Source of the DNA: Acetivibrio cellulolyticus CD2
GTDB lineage: Bacteria; Bacillota; Clostridia; Acetivibrionales; Acetivibrionaceae
Length of the DNA stretch: 64,000 bases
Direction of reading: 5' to 3'
Assembly (NCBI RefSeq): GCF_000179595.2
Contig: NZ_JH556653.1
Span: 1,548,930 to 1,612,929, forward strand
The notes beneath the pieces were generated by a model. It did not search any database. It was not told the origin of the DNA and saw only the letters and a program-made list of their open reading frames with translations. Of this stretch, positions 54,755-64,000 are shown piece by piece; the stretch's first letter is position 1; each line of letters starts with the position of its first letter. A program made the position numbers and the translations under genes.

Positions 54755-55153
54755 TTACCATACGAATGCTAAAACTTCTCCTCCAACGCCTTCCTTACGA
54801 GCCTTCTTGTCTGTCATAATACCTTTTGAAGTTGAAATTATAGCTATTCCCAGGCCTCCAAGTACTTTAGGTACTTCTCCCTTGCCTGTGTAAACTCTAA
54901 GACCAGGTTTACTGATTCTCTTTATACCTGTAATAATATTTTGCTTATTTCCGGTATATTTTAGAGAAATTCTCATTATTCCCTGTTTACCATCATCAAT
55001 TTCTTCAACACTCTTTATAAAACCTTCTTCTAATAGAATACCTGCTATAGACCTCTTCAAATTAGAAGCTGGTATATCAACTGTAACATGTTTTGCAGAA
55101 CTAGCATTTCTTATCCTGGTCAACATATCTGCTATGGTATCAGTCACTTGCAT
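54755..55153 (-). CDS. rpsH: 30S ribosomal protein S8
   Basis: 132 residues. The opening [19 protein letters not shown] and the signature [18 protein letters not shown] are present. S8 binds the central domain of 16S rRNA. ATG 55153 follows AAAGGAGG by eight bases; the open extension upstream overlaps rpsN and is not used. Confidence 0.97.
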   Translation of the reverse strand: MQVTDTIADMLTRIRNASSAKHVTVDIPASNLKRSIAGILLEEGFIKSVEEIDDGKQGIMRISLKYTGNKQNIITGIKRISKPGLRVYTGKGEVPKVLGGLGIAIISTSKGIMTDKKARKEGVGGEVLAFVW

Positions 55154-55179
55154 ATGTTTAACCTCCTTTCGTAAGTTTA

Positions 55180-55365
55180 CTACCAACTTGCTTTTCTAAC
55201 ACCAGGTATCTGACCTTTGTAAGCCAGCTCCCTGAAGCAAAGACGGCATATTCCGAATTTCCTGATATAGGCATGTGGCCTTCCACATAATTTACATCTA
55301 TTATAAGCTCTTGTCTTAAACTTAGGCGCTCTTTGCTGCTTTATAACCATTGATTTTTTTGCCAC
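55180..55365 (-). CDS. rpsN: 30S ribosomal protein S14, zinc-binding type Z
   Basis: 61 residues, the short form with two Cys pairs (CKLCGRPH and CRLC) binding zinc. The tail [16 protein letters not shown] is conserved. This is the housekeeping Firmicutes form. Confidence 0.97.
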   Translation of the reverse strand: MAKKSMVIKQQRAPKFKTRAYNRCKLCGRPHAYIRKFGICRLCFRELAYKGQIPGVRKASW

Positions 55366-55380
55366 GCTCTAATCCCTCCT

Positions 55381-55923
55381 TTAGCTCTGGCTAAACGGCA
55401 TACCGAGCAACTTAAGAAGCTCTCTTGCTTCTTCATCGTTCTGAGCCGTTGTAACGAATGTTATATCCATTCCTCTTATCTTTTCGACTTTATCGTAATC
55501 TATTTCAGGGAAAATAAGCTGATCTTTTACTCCCATTGAGTAATTACCTCTACCGTCAAAAGAATTTACCGGAACACCTCTAAAATCTCTAACTCTTGGT
55601 AGGGCAATATATAAAAGTCTATAAGCAAACTCATACATCATATTCCCTCTAAGAGTTACCTTACAACCTATATTCATTCCTTGTCTCAGCTTAAAAGCTG
55701 CAACTGACTTTTTCGCCTTTGTTATAATAGGCTTTTGTCCTGTTATAAGAGCCATGTCATTAGCAGCAGCATCTAATGCCTTTGCATTTTCCTTAACATC
55801 GCCTACACCCATATTTAAAACTATCTTTTCCAATTTGGGTATCTGCATTGCACTTGTATATTTAAACTTTTCTTTTAAAGCTGGTGCAACTTCTTTAACA
55901 TATTTGTCTTTCAAACTTGGCAT
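55381..55923 (-). CDS. rplE: 50S ribosomal protein L5
   Basis: 180 residues, with [37 protein letters not shown] and the final [21 protein letters not shown]5 binds 5S rRNA and contacts the P-site tRNA. Fifteen bases separate it from rpsN. Confidence 0.97.
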   Translation of the reverse strand: MPSLKDKYVKEVAPALKEKFKYTSAMQIPKLEKIVLNMGVGDVKENAKALDAAANDMALITGQKPIITKAKKSVAAFKLRQGMNIGCKVTLRGNMMYEFAYRLLYIALPRVRDFRGVPVNSFDGRGNYSMGVKDQLIFPEIDYDKVEKIRGMDITFVTTAQNDEEARELLKLLGMPFSQS

Positions 55924-55952
55924 TTATAAACCTCCTTTCAAAAAGAGTATTT

Positions 55953-56300
55953 CTATCCCTTTTTAACTTCCTTAATAGTATCTATAACTTCATTACACTT
56001 TTTGCATACTCTATCTTTTTCGCCACTTTCCAAAACTTTTTTACCAACTCTTGTCGGCTTTCCGCATCTAGGACACACTAGCATAACTTTTGAGCTGTGT
56101 ATAGGTGACTCCTGATGAATAATTCCACCTTGTTGAGTCTGTGATTTTGGTTTCTTGTGTTTTGTAGACATGTTAACGCCTTCTACTAAAACTCTTCCGT
56201 TATCTGGATAAACCGCAAGCACTTTTCCTTTCTTGCTCTCATCTTTACCGTTTAATACGATAACAGTGTCTCCTTTTTTTACATGGATCTTACTGTTCAA
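55953..56300 (-). CDS. rplX: 50S ribosomal protein L24
   Basis: 115 residues. The KOW motif ([20 protein letters not shown]) is complete. Two Cys pairs (CPRCGK, CKKC) in the C-terminal half suggest a zinc site, as in other clostridia. L24 starts large-subunit assembly. Confidence 0.96.
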   Translation of the reverse strand: MNSKIHVKKGDTVIVLNGKDESKKGKVLAVYPDNGRVLVEGVNMSTKHKKPKSQTQQGGIIHQESPIHSSKVMLVCPRCGKPTRVGKKVLESGEKDRVCKKCNEVIDTIKEVKKG

Positions 56301-56318
56301 TGTAAGCCGCCTCCTCCC

Positions 56319-56687
56319 TTATAATACTTCTGGTGCGAGGGACAAAATTTTCATATATTCATTATCCCTTAATTCTCTTGCAACAGGGCCAAATATACGT
56401 GTTCCCCTTGGATTCTTATCATCTTTTATAATAACTGCAGCATTCTCATCAAATTTTATATATGAACCGTCTGCTCTTCTAACGCCTCTTTTTGTACGAA
56501 CTATAACGCATTTAACTACATCGCCTTTTTTAACAACACCACCGGGTGTTGCATCTTTAACCGAAGCAACGATTACATCTCCTATATTGGCATACTTTCT
56601 CCAGGAACCACCAAGCACTTTAATGCACATTATCTTCTTCGCCCCTGTGTTATCAGCAACCTTAAGAGTTGATTGTACTTGAATCAT
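56319..56687 (-). CDS. rplN: 50S ribosomal protein L14
   Basis: 122 residues, the standard length, opening [18 protein letters not shown] and including the [18 protein letters not shown] signature. L14 lies at the subunit interface and forms a bridge to 16S rRNA. Confidence 0.97.
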   Translation of the reverse strand: MIQVQSTLKVADNTGAKKIMCIKVLGGSWRKYANIGDVIVASVKDATPGGVVKKGDVVKCVIVRTKRGVRRADGSYIKFDENAAVIIKDDKNPRGTRIFGPVARELRDNEYMKILSLAPEVL

Positions 56688-56711
56688 GGTTAAACCTCCT
56701 TTCGATCATTA

Positions 56712-56969
56712 CTAACGAGCTCTTTCAATAATTTCTACCAGTCTCCATCTCTTATCCTTACTAAGAGGTCTGGTTTCCATAACTTTAACTTTATCTCCAA
56801 CTTTACACTCATTTTTTTCATCATGAGCCTTAAGTTTATAAGTTGTTTTTATAAACTTCTTATAAAGTGGATGTTTAACAGAACTTTCTATGCTAACAAC
56901 AATTGTCTTATCCATTTTATCGCTGGTAACTTTACCAACTCTTGTTTTCCTCAATGCTCTTTCTTCCAA
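56712..56969 (-). CDS. rpsQ: 30S ribosomal protein S17
   Basis: 85 residues of OB fold, with [21 protein letters not shown] and the [20 protein letters not shown] signature. S17 is a primary binder of the 16S 5' domain. It lies 24 bases after rpmC. Confidence 0.97.
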   Translation of the reverse strand: MEERALRKTRVGKVTSDKMDKTIVVSIESSVKHPLYKKFIKTTYKLKAHDEKNECKVGDKVKVMETRPLSKDKRWRLVEIIERAR

Positions 56970-56993
56970 TTGAATTTACCTCCCTTCAAGGTA

Positions 56994-57197
56994 TTAGGCT
57001 TCTATACCCTTTAACTCTCTTTCCCTCATTACGGTCTTTATGCGAGCAATTGACTTCTTAACGTCCTTAAGCTTCATAGGGTTTTCAAGTTGGTTGGTAG
57101 CATGTTGAAATCTCAATTTAAACAGCTCCGACTTTAATTCCCCGAGCTCTTTTACTAATTCATCCTGTGATTTATCCCTTATCTCATTAGCTTTCAT
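56994..57197 (-). CDS. rpmC: 50S ribosomal protein L29
   Basis: 67 residues of helical hairpin: [18 protein letters not shown] and [21 protein letters not shown]29 lies at the tunnel exit. Start placed at ATG 57197, which overlaps the end of rplP by eleven bases. Confidence 0.96.
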   Translation of the reverse strand: MKANEIRDKSQDELVKELGELKSELFKLRFQHATNQLENPMKLKDVKKSIARIKTVMRERELKGIEA

Positions 57198-57624
57198 TTG
57201 CTTCACCACCCACTTCTTCTTCACGTGCTACGAATTTACACTTAATGGGAAGTTTGTGCATAGCAAGTCTTAATGCTTCCCTTGCAGTTTCTTCCGGCAC
57301 TCCAGCTATTTCAAACAGGATTCTTCCTGGTTTAACTACTGCCACCCAATATTCAGGTGATCCTTTACCGCTACCCATACGTGTTTCAGCTGGTTTTGAT
57401 GTTACTGGTTTGTCTGGAAATATCTTTATCCAAACCTTACCGCCTCTTTTGATGAAACGTGTCAAAGCGACCCTGGCAGCTTCAATCTGATTGCTTGTTA
57501 TCCATGCTGGTTCAGTAGCTTGTAAACCGAAATCGCCATTTATAACTGTATTTCCTCTTGTAGCTACGCCTCTCATTCTTCCTCTTTGAACTTTTCTACG
57601 TTTAACTCTCTTAGGCATTAACAT
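57187..57624 (-). CDS. rplP: 50S ribosomal protein L16
   Basis: 145 residues with the opening [19 protein letters not shown] and the conserved [22 protein letters not shown]16 helps position the A-site tRNA. The start codon shares one base with the rpsC stop (TAATG). Confidence 0.97.
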   Translation of the reverse strand: MLMPKRVKRRKVQRGRMRGVATRGNTVINGDFGLQATEPAWITSNQIEAARVALTRFIKRGGKVWIKIFPDKPVTSKPAETRMGSGKGSPEYWVAVVKPGRILFEIAGVPEETAREALRLAMHKLPIKCKFVAREEEVGGEANES

Positions 57625-58292
57625 TATTTATCTCCTCCTTCCGTCTTTCTTTCCCTTTTGACAGCTGGAAGAACTTCACCTTTGTATATCCACACTTTAA
57701 CACCTAATTTACCGTAGGTTGTATCTGCTTCAGCAAATCCATAATCTACGTCTGCTCTAAGTGTCTGAAGTGGAATAGTACCTTCATGATAATGTTCAGT
57801 TCTTGCTATTTCTGCACCACCGACACGGCCTGCTACTTGAGTCTTTATACCCTTAGCGCCAAGTTTCATTGACCTTGTCATTGCTTGTTTCATTGCTTTT
57901 CTGAATGAAATTCTTTTTTCAAGCTGAGATGCTATATTTTCAGCAACTATTTGAGAATCCAACTCAGGAACCTTGATTTCAGTAATGTTTATCAATACGT
58001 TCTTCTGAGTCATTTTTTCAAGCTGCTTCCTGAGTTCTTCAATACCTGCACCACCTTTACCGATTACAAGACCTGGTTTAGCAGTATTTACATTTACTTT
58101 TACTTTATTTGCAGCTCTTTCTATTTCAATTCTCGAAATTCCTGATGTATAAAGCTTCTTTTTTATGAACTTCCTTATTTTGAAATCTTCAACAAGAAAA
58201 TCACTAAAGTTCTTATTTCCAGCATACCATTTGGTATCCCAATCTTTTATTATACCTATTCTTAGGCCATGAGGATTAACCTTTTGTCCCAT
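57624..58292 (-). CDS. rpsC: 30S ribosomal protein S3
   Basis: 222 residues. The start [18 protein letters not shown], the KH domain [19 protein letters not shown] and the C-terminal [20 protein letters not shown] are complete. S3 forms the mRNA entry channel. GGAGGG stands six bases before the ATG. Confidence 0.97.
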   Translation of the reverse strand: MGQKVNPHGLRIGIIKDWDTKWYAGNKNFSDFLVEDFKIRKFIKKKLYTSGISRIEIERAANKVKVNVNTAKPGLVIGKGGAGIEELRKQLEKMTQKNVLINITEIKVPELDSQIVAENIASQLEKRISFRKAMKQAMTRSMKLGAKGIKTQVAGRVGGAEIARTEHYHEGTIPLQTLRADVDYGFAEADTTYGKLGVKVWIYKGEVLPAVKRERKTEGGDK

Positions 58293-58311
58293 TATCCACC
58301 CTCCTTTTCTA

Positions 58312-58794
58312 TTAGCTTCTTTCCTTAACTACTAATGTTATGTGACTAGTCCTTTTTCTGATCCTGTTTGCTCTACCTTGAGCTCTTGGCATAATTCTCT
58401 TTAAAGTAGGTCCTTGATTTGCAAATCCATCTGCTATATACAATTTATCTCTGTCAAGATTGTTATTGTTTGTAGCATTTGATTCAGCTGACCTTAAGAG
58501 TTTGAACAATATTTCTGAAGCTGCTTTTGGAGTGTACCTCAAAATAGCATATGCCTCATCAATATTCTTATTTTTAATAAGATCCATTACAATTTTAACT
58601 TTTCTTGAAGATATTCTTGCATGCATTAAAATTGCTTTACCTTGGTCCTTACCTATTCCTAATTCTTTCTTTTCAGCCTTTGTAAGCACTGCAGGCTTTT
58701 TTGATTTTGTATGTTTTGAGTTATAAACTTCTAATAAATTTTGTTTATTTTCAAGAAGTTCCGCTTGTTCCTTTTTAGCTGCTTTTGCTGCCAA
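58312..58794 (-). CDS. rplV: 50S ribosomal protein L22 with N-terminal extension
   Basis: 160 residues, against about 110-115 in most bacteria. The normal domain starts near residue 52 ([21 protein letters not shown]) and ends [17 protein letters not shown]. The first 50 residues are an added, lysine-rich, probably helical segment ([18 protein letters not shown]). L22's hairpin lines the peptide exit tunnel. A ribosome binding site precedes the long start, so the extension is probably real. Confidence 0.95.
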   Translation of the reverse strand: MAAKAAKKEQAELLENKQNLLEVYNSKHTKSKKPAVLTKAEKKELGIGKDQGKAILMHARISSRKVKIVMDLIKNKNIDEAYAILRYTPKAASEILFKLLRSAESNATNNNNLDRDKLYIADGFANQGPTLKRIMPRAQGRANRIRKRTSHITLVVKERS

Positions 58795-58826
58795 TTGGAA
58801 TTCCTCCTTTCATTGTAGAATTACTT

Positions 58827-59111
58827 TTACTTTAATGCTGTTGACCTTTCAGTGTGGTTTCCGTGTCCTTTAAAGGTCCTTGTTGGAGCAAATTCTCCGA
58901 GTTTGTGTCCAACCATTTCTTCTGAAATATACACAGGTACATGCTTTCTTCCATCATGTACAGCTATTGTATGTCCAACCATCTGAGGGAAAATTGTTGA
59001 TGCTCTTGACCAACTCTTTAAAACTTTCTTTTCGTTTTGAGCATTCATTTCTTCTATTCTCTTAAGAAGTTTTTCGTGTACAAATGGTCCCTTTTTAATT
59101 GATCTACTCAT
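58827..59111 (-). CDS. rpsS: 30S ribosomal protein S19
   Basis: 94 residues: [20 protein letters not shown], and [29 protein letters not shown]19 works with S13 in the head of the subunit. Start at ATG 59111, ten bases after GGAGG. Confidence 0.97.
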   Translation of the reverse strand: MSRSIKKGPFVHEKLLKRIEEMNAQNEKKVLKSWSRASTIFPQMVGHTIAVHDGRKHVPVYISEEMVGHKLGEFAPTRTFKGHGNHTERSTALK

Positions 59112-59170
59112 TAAGCCACGTCCTCCTTTCATTTACTACTTGAGTCCAGCTCATATCATTATAAGATTAA

Positions 59171-60004
59171 TTACTTCTGGTTTCTTCTCTTAACAATAAA
59201 CTTGTCGGATGCTTTCTTCTTCTTTCTTGTCTTCAAACCAAGTGTTGGTTTACCCCAAGGAGTAACAGGACTTGGTCTTCCTATAGGTGATTTACCTTCT
59301 CCACCACCATGAGGGTGATCGCATGGGTTCATAACAACACCACGAACTGTAGGTCTTATACCCATCCATCTTTTTCTACCAGCTTTACCGATTGAAACAT
59401 TTTCATGTTCATGATTTCCAACTGTACCAATAGTAGCTTTGCAGTTTAACCTGAACATTCTTACTTCACCGGATGGAAGTCTAATTTGTGCAGAGTCATT
59501 TTCTTTTGCCATAAGCTGTGCTGAAATACCTGCTGATCTAACAAGTTGTGCACCTTTTCCAGGTTTTAATTCAATGTTGTGTATCAATGTACCAACAGGA
59601 ATATTATGCAACTGAAGTGCATTACCTGGCTTGATATCAGCGTTTTCGCCGGATTCAACCACGTCACCAACTTTAAGGCCTTCTGGAGCTATGATGTATC
59701 TCTTTTCACCATCAGCATAATTTAACAATGCGATGTTTGCACTTCTGTTTGGATCGTATTCTATAGCTGTTACATTAGCCTTTATTCCATCTTTATCTCT
59801 CTTGAAATCTATTATTCTATATTTTTGTTTTGCTCCTCCACCCTGGTGGCGAACAGTAATCCTACCATATGAGTTTCTACCCGCATTTTTCTTTAAAGGC
59901 TGCAACAAAGATTTCTCTGGTTCTGTCTTTGTTATTTCGTCAAATGTCAAAACTGACATATCCCTTCTAGCAGGAGAAGTAGGGTTATACTTTTTAACAG
60001 GCAT
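59171..60004 (-). CDS. rplB: 50S ribosomal protein L2
   Basis: 277 residues. The RNA-binding core and the C-terminal signature around [20 protein letters not shown] are complete, with the conserved histidine near the peptidyl-transferase centre. It precedes rpsS in the standard order. Confidence 0.98.
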   Translation of the reverse strand: MPVKKYNPTSPARRDMSVLTFDEITKTEPEKSLLQPLKKNAGRNSYGRITVRHQGGGAKQKYRIIDFKRDKDGIKANVTAIEYDPNRSANIALLNYADGEKRYIIAPEGLKVGDVVESGENADIKPGNALQLHNIPVGTLIHNIELKPGKGAQLVRSAGISAQLMAKENDSAQIRLPSGEVRMFRLNCKATIGTVGNHEHENVSIGKAGRKRWMGIRPTVRGVVMNPCDHPHGGGEGKSPIGRPSPVTPWGKPTLGLKTRKKKKASDKFIVKRRNQK

Positions 60005-60046
60005 GTATTCTCACTCCTTTATAAATCTTACCTCAAAAGATTATGC

Positions 60047-60400
60047 TTATTGAGTTACTCCAAATTCTTCAATACTTGTCTTAAGCTTTTTGTTATCAGT
60101 TACTGCTTTACCACCTTTAGTCAAGTAGGATGTAGGCTTTGGATTGGTATCAATTTTAACAATTGCTTTTTTCCAATCCGGTCTTGGTCCTTGATGAACA
60201 CCCATTCTTTTTTGCTTTCCTTCGCAATTAACTGTATTAACTTTAAGAACCTTAACACTAAATAACTTTTCTACCGCTTGCTTAATTTCTGTTTTTGTTG
60301 CCTTAACATCAACAATAAAGGTGTACTTTCCAGTTATCGCTTCCATATTACTCTTCTCAGTAATATGTGGTCTTTTTATAATATCTTCAGCTAATCTCAT
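60047..60400 (-). CDS. rplW: 50S ribosomal protein L23
   Basis: 117 residues, with EDIIKRPHITEKSN and KVLKVNTVNCEGKQKRMGVH. It is about 20 residues longer at the C-terminus than usual (KAVTDNKKLKTSIEEFGVTQ). L23 is the docking site for trigger factor and SRP at the tunnel exit. Its start shares a base with the rplD stop. Confidence 0.96.
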   Translation of the reverse strand: MRLAEDIIKRPHITEKSNMEAITGKYTFIVDVKATKTEIKQAVEKLFSVKVLKVNTVNCEGKQKRMGVHQGPRPDWKKAIVKIDTNPKPTSYLTKGGKAVTDNKKLKTSIEEFGVTQ

Positions 60401-61023
60401 TATGCGTACACCTCCTCAACCTTTGATACAGCATCCTTTGTTATTATAAGTTTGCTGTGCTTCACTATATCATAAACATTAATAGTGTTTGCAAGTAATG
60501 TTTTTACTCCAGGTATATTGTTTGCTGATCTTTCAACATTTTCATTCTTATCAGCAATTAATATTACTGCAGTTCCATCAATTTTAAGATTTTTGAGCAC
60601 TTCTGCCATTTGCTTAGTCTTTATTTTATCGAAATTCAACTTGTCGAGAACTATTATTTCATTCTCACTTACTTTCGATGAAAGTACAGACTTTAATGCA
60701 AGTCTCTTAACCTTCTTTGGAAGTGTGTATCTGTAGCTCCTTGGTTTAGGACCTAGAACAATACCACCTTTGATCCATTGTGCAGAACGAATACTTCCTT
60801 GTCTTGCTCTACCTGTACCTTTTTGTTTCCATGGCTTAATACCACCGCCACGAACTTCACTTTTTGTCTTTGTAGACTGAGTACCCTGTCTTTTATTTGC
60901 CAGTTGGTTCACAACTGCCTGATGAACAACTTCTTTATTTACATCAATACCAAAAACAGCTTCGCTTAAATCTATATCTCCAACTACCTTACCGTTCATA
61001 TCATATAAATCAACTTTTGGCAT
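60400..61023 (-). CDS. rplD: 50S ribosomal protein L4
   Basis: 207 residues. The tunnel-lining loop ([20 protein letters not shown]) and the globular Rossmann-like part are complete. In enterobacteria L4 represses the S10 operon by attenuation in the rpsJ leader; a leader with a terminator is also seen here. Confidence 0.97.
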   Translation of the reverse strand: MPKVDLYDMNGKVVGDIDLSEAVFGIDVNKEVVHQAVVNQLANKRQGTQSTKTKSEVRGGGIKPWKQKGTGRARQGSIRSAQWIKGGIVLGPKPRSYRYTLPKKVKRLALKSVLSSKVSENEIIVLDKLNFDKIKTKQMAEVLKNLKIDGTAVILIADKNENVERSANNIPGVKTLLANTINVYDIVKHSKLIITKDAVSKVEEVYA

Positions 61024-61046
61024 TTTACTTCCTCCTTTCGCCTTTT

Positions 61047-61685
61047 CTATTTACCAGACTTTACAGTATTCTTTATAATTACGAGACCACCTTTTGCACC
61101 TGGAACAGCGCCTTTAACCAATAAAAGGTTTCTCTCAGCATCTACACGAACTATATCAAGGTTTTGAACTGTTACTCTTTCAACACCCATATGTCCTGGA
61201 AGTTTTTTACCTTTGAAAACTCTTGCAGGGCTAGTATTCGCACCCATGGAACCAACTCTTCTATGATACATTGAACCGTGGGTTAACGGACCAGTTTTAT
61301 GGCCATGTCTCTTCATAACGCCTGCGAATCCTTTACCTTTTGAAATACCTGTAACGTCAATCTTCTCGCCATTCTCGAACATATCCGCTACTTTGATTTC
61401 CTGACCTGCCTCATATTTATCAAAGTCATCAGCACGGAATTCTCTAATATACTTTTTAGGTGCTACTTTAAGCTTTGAGAATTGTCCTTTTTGAGGCTTG
61501 TTTAGTCTCTTTTCATTTGCATCAGCAAATCCAACTTTAACAGCACCATAACCATCTGTTTCAACTGTCTTTTTTTGTATTACAGTACATGGACCTGCTT
61601 GAATTACTGTAACCGGAATTGCCAAACCAGCTTCATTAAATATCTGTGTCATTCCGATTTTTGTACCTAAAATAAATTTCTTCAT
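61047..61685 (-). CDS. rplC: 50S ribosomal protein L3
   Basis: 212 residues. The opening [19 protein letters not shown], and [19 protein letters not shown] with its conserved glycine-rich loop, are normal. L3 starts large-subunit assembly. ATG 61685 follows GGAGGG by seven bases. Confidence 0.97.
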   Translation of the reverse strand: MKKFILGTKIGMTQIFNEAGLAIPVTVIQAGPCTVIQKKTVETDGYGAVKVGFADANEKRLNKPQKGQFSKLKVAPKKYIREFRADDFDKYEAGQEIKVADMFENGEKIDVTGISKGKGFAGVMKRHGHKTGPLTHGSMYHRRVGSMGANTSPARVFKGKKLPGHMGVERVTVQNLDIVRVDAERNLLLVKGAVPGAKGGLVIIKNTVKSGK

Positions 61686-61778
61686 CAAATTTCCCTCCTG
61701 TGGTTATTGGTTCACTCTAACATACCAGCATAATACGCGTTTAAGTGAACTTGACCTTATTTTGAAAGCAATTACTAA

Positions 61779-62090
61779 TTAAAGTTTTATCTCGATGTCA
61801 ACACCAGCTGGTAAGTCCAGTCTCATAAGTGCATCAACTGTCTTAGGTGTTGGCAACAGTATATCGATTAACCTCTTGTGAGTTCTCATCTCAAACTGTT
61901 CACGGGAATCTTTATACTTGTGTGGAGCTCTTAATATAGTTATTATTTCCTTTTCTGTAGGTAGCGGCACTGGCCCCGACACTTGTGCCCCAGTTCTTTT
62001 TGCAGTTTCAACTATTTTTTCAGCTGACTGGTCAAGAACCTGATGATCAAATGCTTTCAATCTGATTCTGATTTTTTGTTTGTTTGCCAT
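61779..62090 (-). CDS. rpsJ: 30S ribosomal protein S10
   Basis: 103 residues: [21 protein letters not shown], the [20 protein letters not shown] loop and [11 protein letters not shown] at the end. S10 also serves in transcription antitermination (NusE). It is the first gene of the long ribosomal operon, preceded by a leader of about 275 bases with its own promoter and an internal terminator. Confidence 0.97.
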   Translation of the reverse strand: MANKQKIRIRLKAFDHQVLDQSAEKIVETAKRTGAQVSGPVPLPTEKEIITILRAPHKYKDSREQFEMRTHKRLIDILLPTPKTVDALMRLDLPAGVDIEIKL

Positions 62091-62167
62091 ACATAATCCT
62101 CCTTAAAATTGTTACGTACAACAAGATGTTCTCTGTACACTATGCCGGGTGTTTCCTGTTTCGTCGT

Positions 62168-62216
62168 ATAAAAACCCAGGACAAATAACATGCCTTGAAG
62201 GCAGTTAAACCTGGGC
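62168..62216 (-). terminator. Intrinsic terminator inside the rpsJ (S10 operon) leader
   Basis: Reading leftward, AGCCCAGG pairs with CCTGGGTT, enclosing an inner TGCCT/AGGCA stem, and is followed by TTTAT. It lies between the promoter at 62371-62399 and rpsJ, about 80 bases before the start codon, with no gene in front of it. That is the layout of a transcription attenuator. Confidence 0.7.
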
Positions 62217-62370
62217 TAAAAATAAGCAAATTCATGCACAGTTCATATACATCGCAAAATGTACAGTGACTTGTCGCCCGGTTTCTTCGAATCGGACATT
62301 CTCCACAAAAGTTACCTACTTAATAGTAGCAATCTCCTGTTTCATCGTATGCCACGTCACAACATTCAAT

Positions 62371-62399
62371 ATTTTACTACATATAAAAATATTTTTCAA
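62371..62399 (-). promoter_or_regulatory. Promoter of the S10 ribosomal operon
   Basis: TTGAAA (62394-62399) and TAAAAT (62371-62376) on the complement are 17 bases apart, in an AT-rich setting that resembles an UP element. The predicted leader to rpsJ is about 275 bases. Confidence 0.7.
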
Positions 62400-62403
62400 G
62401 TAT

Positions 62404-63200
62404 TTTTTTATTTTTATTTAACTGGAATTAATTGTTTCCATCTGGTTTAGATTAATCTTTATTTTTTAGATAAAACTCAACCCGAAACTCATTCGTTCTT
62501 CTCCGATAAACCTATAGGAAAAGAATATATTTCTGTTTCCTTCGAAACATCAATAGTAGATATTTGCTCCAGTAATTATTTCTACGCCAGGTTTCTTTGA
62601 AATACCTATATATAAAAAAAACTCGTCTTAAATTAATAAATCTATTAATGATCTTGTACATTATTCATTTCTTATATACCAAACTTTTATTCTTCAATGA
62701 AATATTTTATATGTTTGTTGTTGAAAATTCTATTTTCAAAACTCTGGATTTTAGAATGAATATTTTAGAATATTTATTCTTATATAATAGCATTAGTGTA
62801 TTGGAAACACATTTCATTCTAGAGTTATCATATTACATCTATTAAAAAAAAGGCTCGCAGCTTTTCAAATTTATGTTTATATTTTATTTATATCCAACTT
62901 TAATTTTATATATGTTGAAGCATAAAGTTATTTATTTTTAAAGTATATGTTACAAAACTTTGCTGTTGTTTACAATATCACATCTGATTTTTAACCTTAT
63001 ACTATGTTTTTGTATAAAATCTTTGTGGATAAAGTTGTTATAGCGACAACCTTATCCACAAAACAAATCCTAAATTCCGTAACTTTATATCACATAAATT
63101 CAAAACCCTTATAAATATAGGATTGTAATTTTTGTGCGTGATATTTTCTATGGGAATTTAGGTTAACATCGCAAACTTTTATCAGAATATCTAGATACAT
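62404..63200. other. AT-rich spacer between the S10 operon and the rRNA operon
   Basis: No credible gene. It contains part of the recurring motif set, a terminator-like hairpin (AAAAGCT/AGCCTTTTTTT, 62844-62866, leftward) and the DnaA-box hairpin at 63022-63062. On the complement, 62490-62605 reads like a short decayed coding stretch (SKKPGVEIITGANI, then, after a one-base shift, TIDVSKETEIYSF). Confidence 0.5.
63022..63062. repeat. Hairpin formed by two inverted DnaA boxes
   Basis: TGTGGATAA (63024-63032) and TTATCCACA (63052-63060) are perfect, inverted DnaA-box consensus sequences. They form the core of a 17-bp arm pair (16 matches) around a 7-base loop. It lies about 140 bases beyond the rRNA operon terminator. 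Confidence 0.7.
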
Positions 63201-63236
63201 AAAACAAGACCTTATGGCGTAAACCATAAGGTCTTG
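63201..63236 (-). terminator. Terminator of the rRNA operon
   Basis: A perfect 13-bp stem (CAAGACCTTATGG / CCATAAGGTCTTG) followed leftward by TTTTATG, eight bases past the end of 5S rRNA. Confidence 0.9.
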
Positions 63237-63243
63237 ATATAAA

Positions 63244-63359
63244 TCTGGCAGCGACTTACTTTCCCGGGACGTCTCCATCCAAGTATCATCAGCACTGAGA
63301 AGCTTAACTACCGTGTTCGGAATGGGAACGGGTGTGACCTTCTCGTTATAACCACCAGA
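63244..63359 (-). rRNA. 5S ribosomal RNA
   Basis: The complement reads TCTGGTGGTTATAACGAGAA at the 5' end and ends AGTCGCTGCCAGA. The terminal stem TCTGG...CCAGA pairs, and the internal GAACACGG-type loop and the CCCGTTCCCATTCCGAAC segment are typical. About 116 bases, normal size. It is the last gene of the rRNA operon. Confidence 0.95.
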
Positions 63360-63502
63360 AAATTGTAAACTTTTTAAGGTTCGATATTTTGCTCTCGCAA
63401 ATATCGTTATGCACCTTCAAAAATATATAATGTTGGAATCAAGATGAAAAGCGGATTTTCTTCATTAAGACTTCTAAAAGACCTTTTCTACCTGTAAAAT
63501 AT

Positions 63503-64000
<498 letters not shown>

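Larger units (their letters stand above)
62144..62603 (-). repeat. Recurring GAAAC-centred motifs in and above the rpsJ leader
   Basis: Five leftward copies of a degenerate motif, roughly TWCGANGAAACMKG, occur at 62144-62170, 62273-62295, 62329-62352, 62528-62549 and 62581-62603. Two of them share GACGAAACAGGA/GATGAAACAGGA. Larger blocks also agree: GAAGAAACCGGGCGA with AAAGAAACCTGGCGT, and GGAG...CTACTATT twice. The pattern suggests duplicated leader modules. Confidence 0.45.

Noticed and set aside
62597..62845. An 82-codon rightward frame in the AT-rich spacer
   Set aside because: It is almost all Ile/Leu/Phe/Tyr/Asn, as expected from AT-rich DNA, with no ribosome binding site and no recognisable domain.

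Overview
This window reads as a low-GC Gram-positive chromosome segment, most likely from an anaerobic, plant-polymer-degrading clostridium (Acetivibrio / Ruminiclostridium / Pseudobacteroides-like). The grounds are the AT-rich base composition, strong GGAGG ribosome binding sites, frequent TTG/GTG starts, the Firmicutes gene order of the ribosomal superoperon, a cohesin/dockerin-type protein, SLH-anchored surface protein, copper-amine-oxidase-like domains, and an AAA-ATPase-like/PD-(D/E)XK protein of the kind that is multiplied in these genomes. The genus is inference; no marker read here settles it.

Layout. 1-2.8 kb: start of a leftward gene, then a rightward polar amino-acid ABC importer (binding lipoprotein, permease, ATPase) with a 100-bp inverted-repeat element between the first two genes. 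3-10.3 kb: accessory region, all leftward: an AAA-ATPase-like protein, a damaged cohesin/half-dockerin gene, an alpha/beta hydrolase, tRNA-Pro(CGG), an ECF sigma factor overlapping its membrane anti-sigma factor, and a secreted copper-amine-oxidase-N-domain protein. 10.5-22.9 kb: one 12.4-kb gene for a 4122-residue SLH surface protein. 23-36.7 kb: flavodoxin/ferredoxin fusion behind a TetR gene broken by one stop codon, a lipoprotein, an HD hydrolase, a Lon-family protease, the tRNA t6A genes tsaE-tsaB with rimI and an amidohydrolase, a small coiled-coil exported protein, a PIG-V-like glycosyltransferase and an FtsH-like ATPase without its protease domain.

36.8-62.1 kb: the leftward ribosomal/translation block. 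Read in the direction of transcription it is rpsJ-rplC-D-W-B-rpsS-rplV-rpsC-rplP-rpmC-rpsQ-rplN-X-E-rpsN-H-rplF-R-rpsE-rpmD-rplO-secY-adk-map-KOW protein-infA-rpmJ-rpsM-K-D-rpoA-rplQ-ecfA1, then two rightward methyltransferase genes that break the usual run, then ecfA2-ecfT, a ROK glucokinase, truA, and finally rplM-rpsI from their own promoter. 62.1-64 kb: a long rpsJ leader with its own promoter and an internal intrinsic terminator, an AT-rich spacer carrying a hairpin made of two inverted DnaA boxes, and then the 3' end of an rRNA operon (5S and partial 23S) reading leftward.

I see no CRISPR array, intact insertion sequence, phage or canonical defence cassette. The most unusual material is: the structured rpsJ leader with its recurring GAAAC-centred motifs and terminator; the inverted DnaA-box hairpin; palindromic elements inside the ribosomal operon and the ABC operon; the protease-less FtsH paralogue; the giant surface protein; the traces of gene decay (half-dockerin gene, 40-bp ghost of a second AAA-ATPase-like gene, TetR nonsense codon, orphan frame at 38.1 kb); and the split ECF transporter module.
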